NCBI GenBank assembly: GCA_016208525.1
Contig: JACQYJ010000160.1
Location: 1-13,495, forward strand
Length of the DNA stretch: 13,495 bases
From: Deltaproteobacteria bacterium
GTDB lineage: Bacteria; Desulfobacterota; JAENJC01
Direction of reading: 5' to 3'
Positions 11,240 to 13,495 of this stretch are shown piece by piece. A program made the translations under genes and the position numbers. The stretch's first letter is position 1. Each line of letters begins with the position of its first letter. The notes under the pieces are model-generated. The model was not told where the DNA came from, did not search any database, and saw nothing but the letters and a program-made list of their open reading frames with translations.

Positions 11240-13495
11240 TTGAACACTGAAAGAGATACTAAAGCATCACCGGCAGAGACCCATCAAGAGCATCTGAACC
11301 GGCAGATACCGCCGCTTGCCCATACTCCCATGTATCTTTGGCATAAGTACTGGTCGAGGAAGACATGGAACGTGGTCGGGGAGTTTATAAAGACGTACTG
11401 TCCTGAAGGCGGGGTCGTATTTGACCCGTTTGCGGGAAGCGGCATTACGGCGATGGAGGCGTTAAAAAACGGCCGTCGGGCCATCGTGTCAGACCTGAAC
11501 CCCATAGCAGCCGAGATCACCCGGCTTACCATAAAACCGATCAATGATGTTCACCTTTACGAGGCCTTCAAGCGCGTTGAAGAAAAGGTCAAGAAAAAGA
11601 TCGAAAGCCTTTATCTGACGGAGTGCAGAGGTTGCGGCAAGGAAATCGTTTTTGACTGCGCTATATGGAAGGGCGAGGAATGCAAAGAAGTCAGGTATCC
11701 GTCCTGTCCCCATTGTGAAGACAGGCAGGCAAAGGACTGCAAACTTGTAAAATACGATAAAGACCTGCTAAATGAGATAGAGAAAAAGAAGATAAAGGAA
11801 TGGTATCCTACCAACAGACTCTATTATCCAGATGGCAGACCTTTTAAAGAAAAACAACAATATGAATCCGTAGATGAGCTCTTTACAAAGAGAAATCTTC
11901 AGGCACTTGCCTGGCTTATGGAGGCCATAGAGGAAGAGCAAAAAAGAGACTCGAAGGACTTTTTGAAAATTACCTTTTCTTCAATGCTTCATCTATGCAC
12001 AAGAATGTTGCCGGCTATGAGTCCAACGCTCGGGAGTCATCAAACTTCATTCAGTTCCGCCTGGACACAGCACAGCTACTGGTATCCGTCAGGGCCTTAT
12101 ATGGAGCAAAACGTATGGAAGAAATTCGACAGTGCCATTAATGGGCATCAAGGGCTTTTGAAGGCCAAGGCTGAATCAAATGCGTATTTTAAGGAGATCA
12201 AGATTGCGTCTTCATTTGAACAGGTCCTTTCCGGAAAGGCAAATATATTTATTTACAACGGATCATGTCTTGACCTGATGCAAGATATGCCAGATGATGC
12301 CGTTGACTATATCTTTACGGATCCGCCCTATGATGCCTCGATCCAGTATGGGGAACTGTCCTATATGTGGGTCTCATGGCTCAAGATGAACGGAGAATAT
12401 ATTAAAGGGATGGTGGCAACCGAGATTATACGGAATGAAAGGCAACACAAGGACTTCACGGTATATCATTCCCTTCTATCTCCAAGTTTTCAGAAGATGT
12501 TTCAGGTCTTAAAACCGAATAACTATCTTACCGTGACCTTCCACAACCCTACCTTCAAAGTGCGTAACGCAACGATCAGGGCAGGCGTCTTTGCAGGTTT
12601 TGATTTCCAAAAGATACACCATCAGGAGCTTGCAAGATCATCCGGCAAATCACTGTTGCAGCCTTTTGGTTCTGCCCAGGGTGACTTTTATCTCCGATTC
12701 CATAAGCCGTCTGTTAAGGCTGCTTCTACCTCTCCGAAAGAGATAGACGAAGTACGGTTTGAAAAGATCGTAGTTGAAACAACCATTGCACTCCTTGCCG
12801 AGAGGGCGGAGCCCACGCCGTATACAATTATCATCAACTACATAGACCCTGTGCTTGCAAAGAACGGGTTCTTCGGGAGCCTTCACACAGGCCTTGATAT
12901 AAACACCGTCCTTAAAAACCACCTTGACAAAGAGTTTGTTTTACTGCCCGCAAAGATCGGCGGAGCGGAAGGAAAGCTGTGGTGGTTCAAAGACACGTCC
13001 ATTGTTCCGAGGCTTAATGAGATACCCTTGACCGAGCGGGTCGAGCAGACTGTTTACAGGAAGCTCCATCAGATGGGAAGGGTCACCTTTACCGAGGTTT
13101 GGGACGCGGTCAGCGCGGAGTTTCCCAACTCTCTTACATCGGACAGCACAAGCATTATGGATGCATTGAAGATTTATGGAAGGCAGGTTTCAGGCGGATA
13201 CTGGCTTTTAAAGTCGGAGATATTGCAGCGTGTCAACCAGCACAGTGAGATGATAGCAATGCTCGCCCAGATAGGTGGAAAACAAGGATATGACATATGG
13301 GTCGGGAGAAGGGAGCAGCACGAAAAGGAAAAGGAGAGCGTAAGTGGAAAAGCTCTTAGGGAATACATGACGATTGAAGACTTGAAGGCCGATAATGCCG
13401 GGAATCAAGATGTGATCGAAAACATAGACCTCCCCTGGGTAAAAGGGCGGAGGATTGAGGCTGTATTTGAGATAGAGACAACCACGAGTATGACT
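11240..13495 (+). CDS. Zinc-ribbon DNA (N6-adenine or N4-cytosine) methyltransferase with extra C-terminal domains, 3' end outside window
   Basis: The frame is open without a stop to the last base (752 codons visible). In order: PPLAHTPMYLWHKYWSRKTW (24-43), SAM-binding motif I FDPFAGSGITAMEAL (61-75) with acidic D85 in SDLNPIA, a zinc-ribbon-like C129-x2-C132...C156-x2-C159, a long insert, the catalytic motif DPPY (361-364) in YIFTDPPYDASIQYGELSYM, then VTFHNPTFKVRNATIRAGVF and SLLQPFG. After about residue 600 come a winged-helix-like stretch (VEQTVYRKLHQMGRVTFTEV...) and a segment GYDIWVGRREQHE...IDLPW...FEIETTTSM, which looks like a separate domain continuing past the window. Amino-methyltransferase activity on DNA is well supported; the base and site are not. 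The start is set at TTG 11240, one base after the upstream stop, because no ATG or GTG precedes conserved sequence; TTG 11225 is an alternative. Confidence 0.82.
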   Translation, partial: MNTERDTKASPAETHQEHLNRQIPPLAHTPMYLWHKYWSRKTWNVVGEFIKTYCPEGGVVFDPFAGSGITAMEALKNGRRAIVSDLNPIAAEITRLTIKPINDVHLYEAFKRVEEKVKKKIESLYLTECRGCGKEIVFDCAIWKGEECKEVRYPSCPHCEDRQAKDCKLVKYDKDLLNEIEKKKIKEWYPTNRLYYPDGRPFKEKQQYESVDELFTKRNLQALAWLMEAIEEEQKRDSKDFLKITFSSMLHLCTRMLPAMSPTLGSHQTSFSSAWTQHSYWYPSGPYMEQNVWKKFDSAINGHQGLLKAKAESNAYFKEIKIASSFEQVLSGKANIFIYNGSCLDLMQDMPDDAVDYIFTDPPYDASIQYGELSYMWVSWLKMNGEYIKGMVATEIIRNERQHKDFTVYHSLLSPSFQKMFQVLKPNNYLTVTFHNPTFKVRNATIRAGVFAGFDFQKIHHQELARSSGKSLLQPFGSAQGDFYLRFHKPSVKAASTSPKEIDEVRFEKIVVETTIALLAERAEPTPYTIIINYIDPVLAKNGFFGSLHTGLDINTVLKNHLDKEFVLLPAKIGGAEGKLWWFKDTSIVPRLNEIPLTERVEQTVYRKLHQMGRVTFTEVWDAVSAEFPNSLTSDSTSIMDALKIYGRQVSGGYWLLKSEILQRVNQHSEMIAMLAQIGGKQGYDIWVGRREQHEKEKESVSGKALREYMTIEDLKADNAGNQDVIENIDLPWVKGRRIEAVFEIETTTSMT

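Noticed and set aside
11240..11600. Assigning the methyltransferase to DUF1156 (COG1743 type)
   Set aside because: The zinc ribbon and DPPY recall that group, but the usual HPSTLHLWWARRPL signature is absent; this protein has HTPMYLWHKYWSRKTW instead.

Overview
The window looks like part of the chromosome of a Gram-negative, rod-shaped bacterium of moderate GC content. Evidence is the complete elongasome operon, a PpiD/SurA-type periplasmic chaperone gene and a short-form (about 425 aa) S-adenosylhomocysteine hydrolase beside metK. This mix would fit Nitrospirota or a deltaproteobacterial-type anaerobe, but that is an impression from gene order and protein style, not a database result.

Layout. 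Positions 154-5546 (minus strand) hold a compact five-gene operon, mreB-mreC-mreD-mrdA-rodA, with ATGA overlaps or near-zero gaps. It encodes the actin-like MreB filament, its membrane partners MreC and MreD, and the PBP2/RodA transpeptidase-glycosyltransferase pair that build the lateral wall. Diverging from it is a PpiD-like gene (5943-7317) that is broken: the reading frame shifts near 6519, and the protein lacks about 150 or more residues where the parvulin domain should be. Then come metK (7623-8792) and ahcY (8893-10173), the SAM synthesis and SAH recycling steps of the activated-methyl cycle. The block ends in a REP-like palindrome and a textbook intrinsic terminator (10256-10283).

From about 10298 onward the content changes to a defence-like, accessory stretch. 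It has a near-consensus promoter with an inverted repeat over its -10, a truncated HsdR (type I restriction R subunit) N-terminus, a small protein made of two tandem RadC-type N-terminal (HhH) domains without the RadC metalloprotease domain, and a large zinc-ribbon DNA methyltransferase that is open to the window end. The methyltransferase carries extra C-terminal domains.

The most striking non-coding signal is a family of roughly 230-bp MITE-like elements in the spacers. Their ends share a 16-bp inverted repeat, ACCTAAATYCTGCAAT. One end is always followed by short units like CCACRGRGAACACRGRG, the other by units like GGCCGCARATGCACGCAGATAA. A complete copy lies upstream of metK (7358-7585), a second, diverged copy in opposite orientation lies between mreB and the ppiD-like gene (5580-5814), and the end of a third enters at the left edge (1-82). 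The metK copy directly follows a perfect TTGACA-16-TATAAT promoter, so it would form almost the whole metK leader. The two inner copies bracket the damaged ppiD-like gene.
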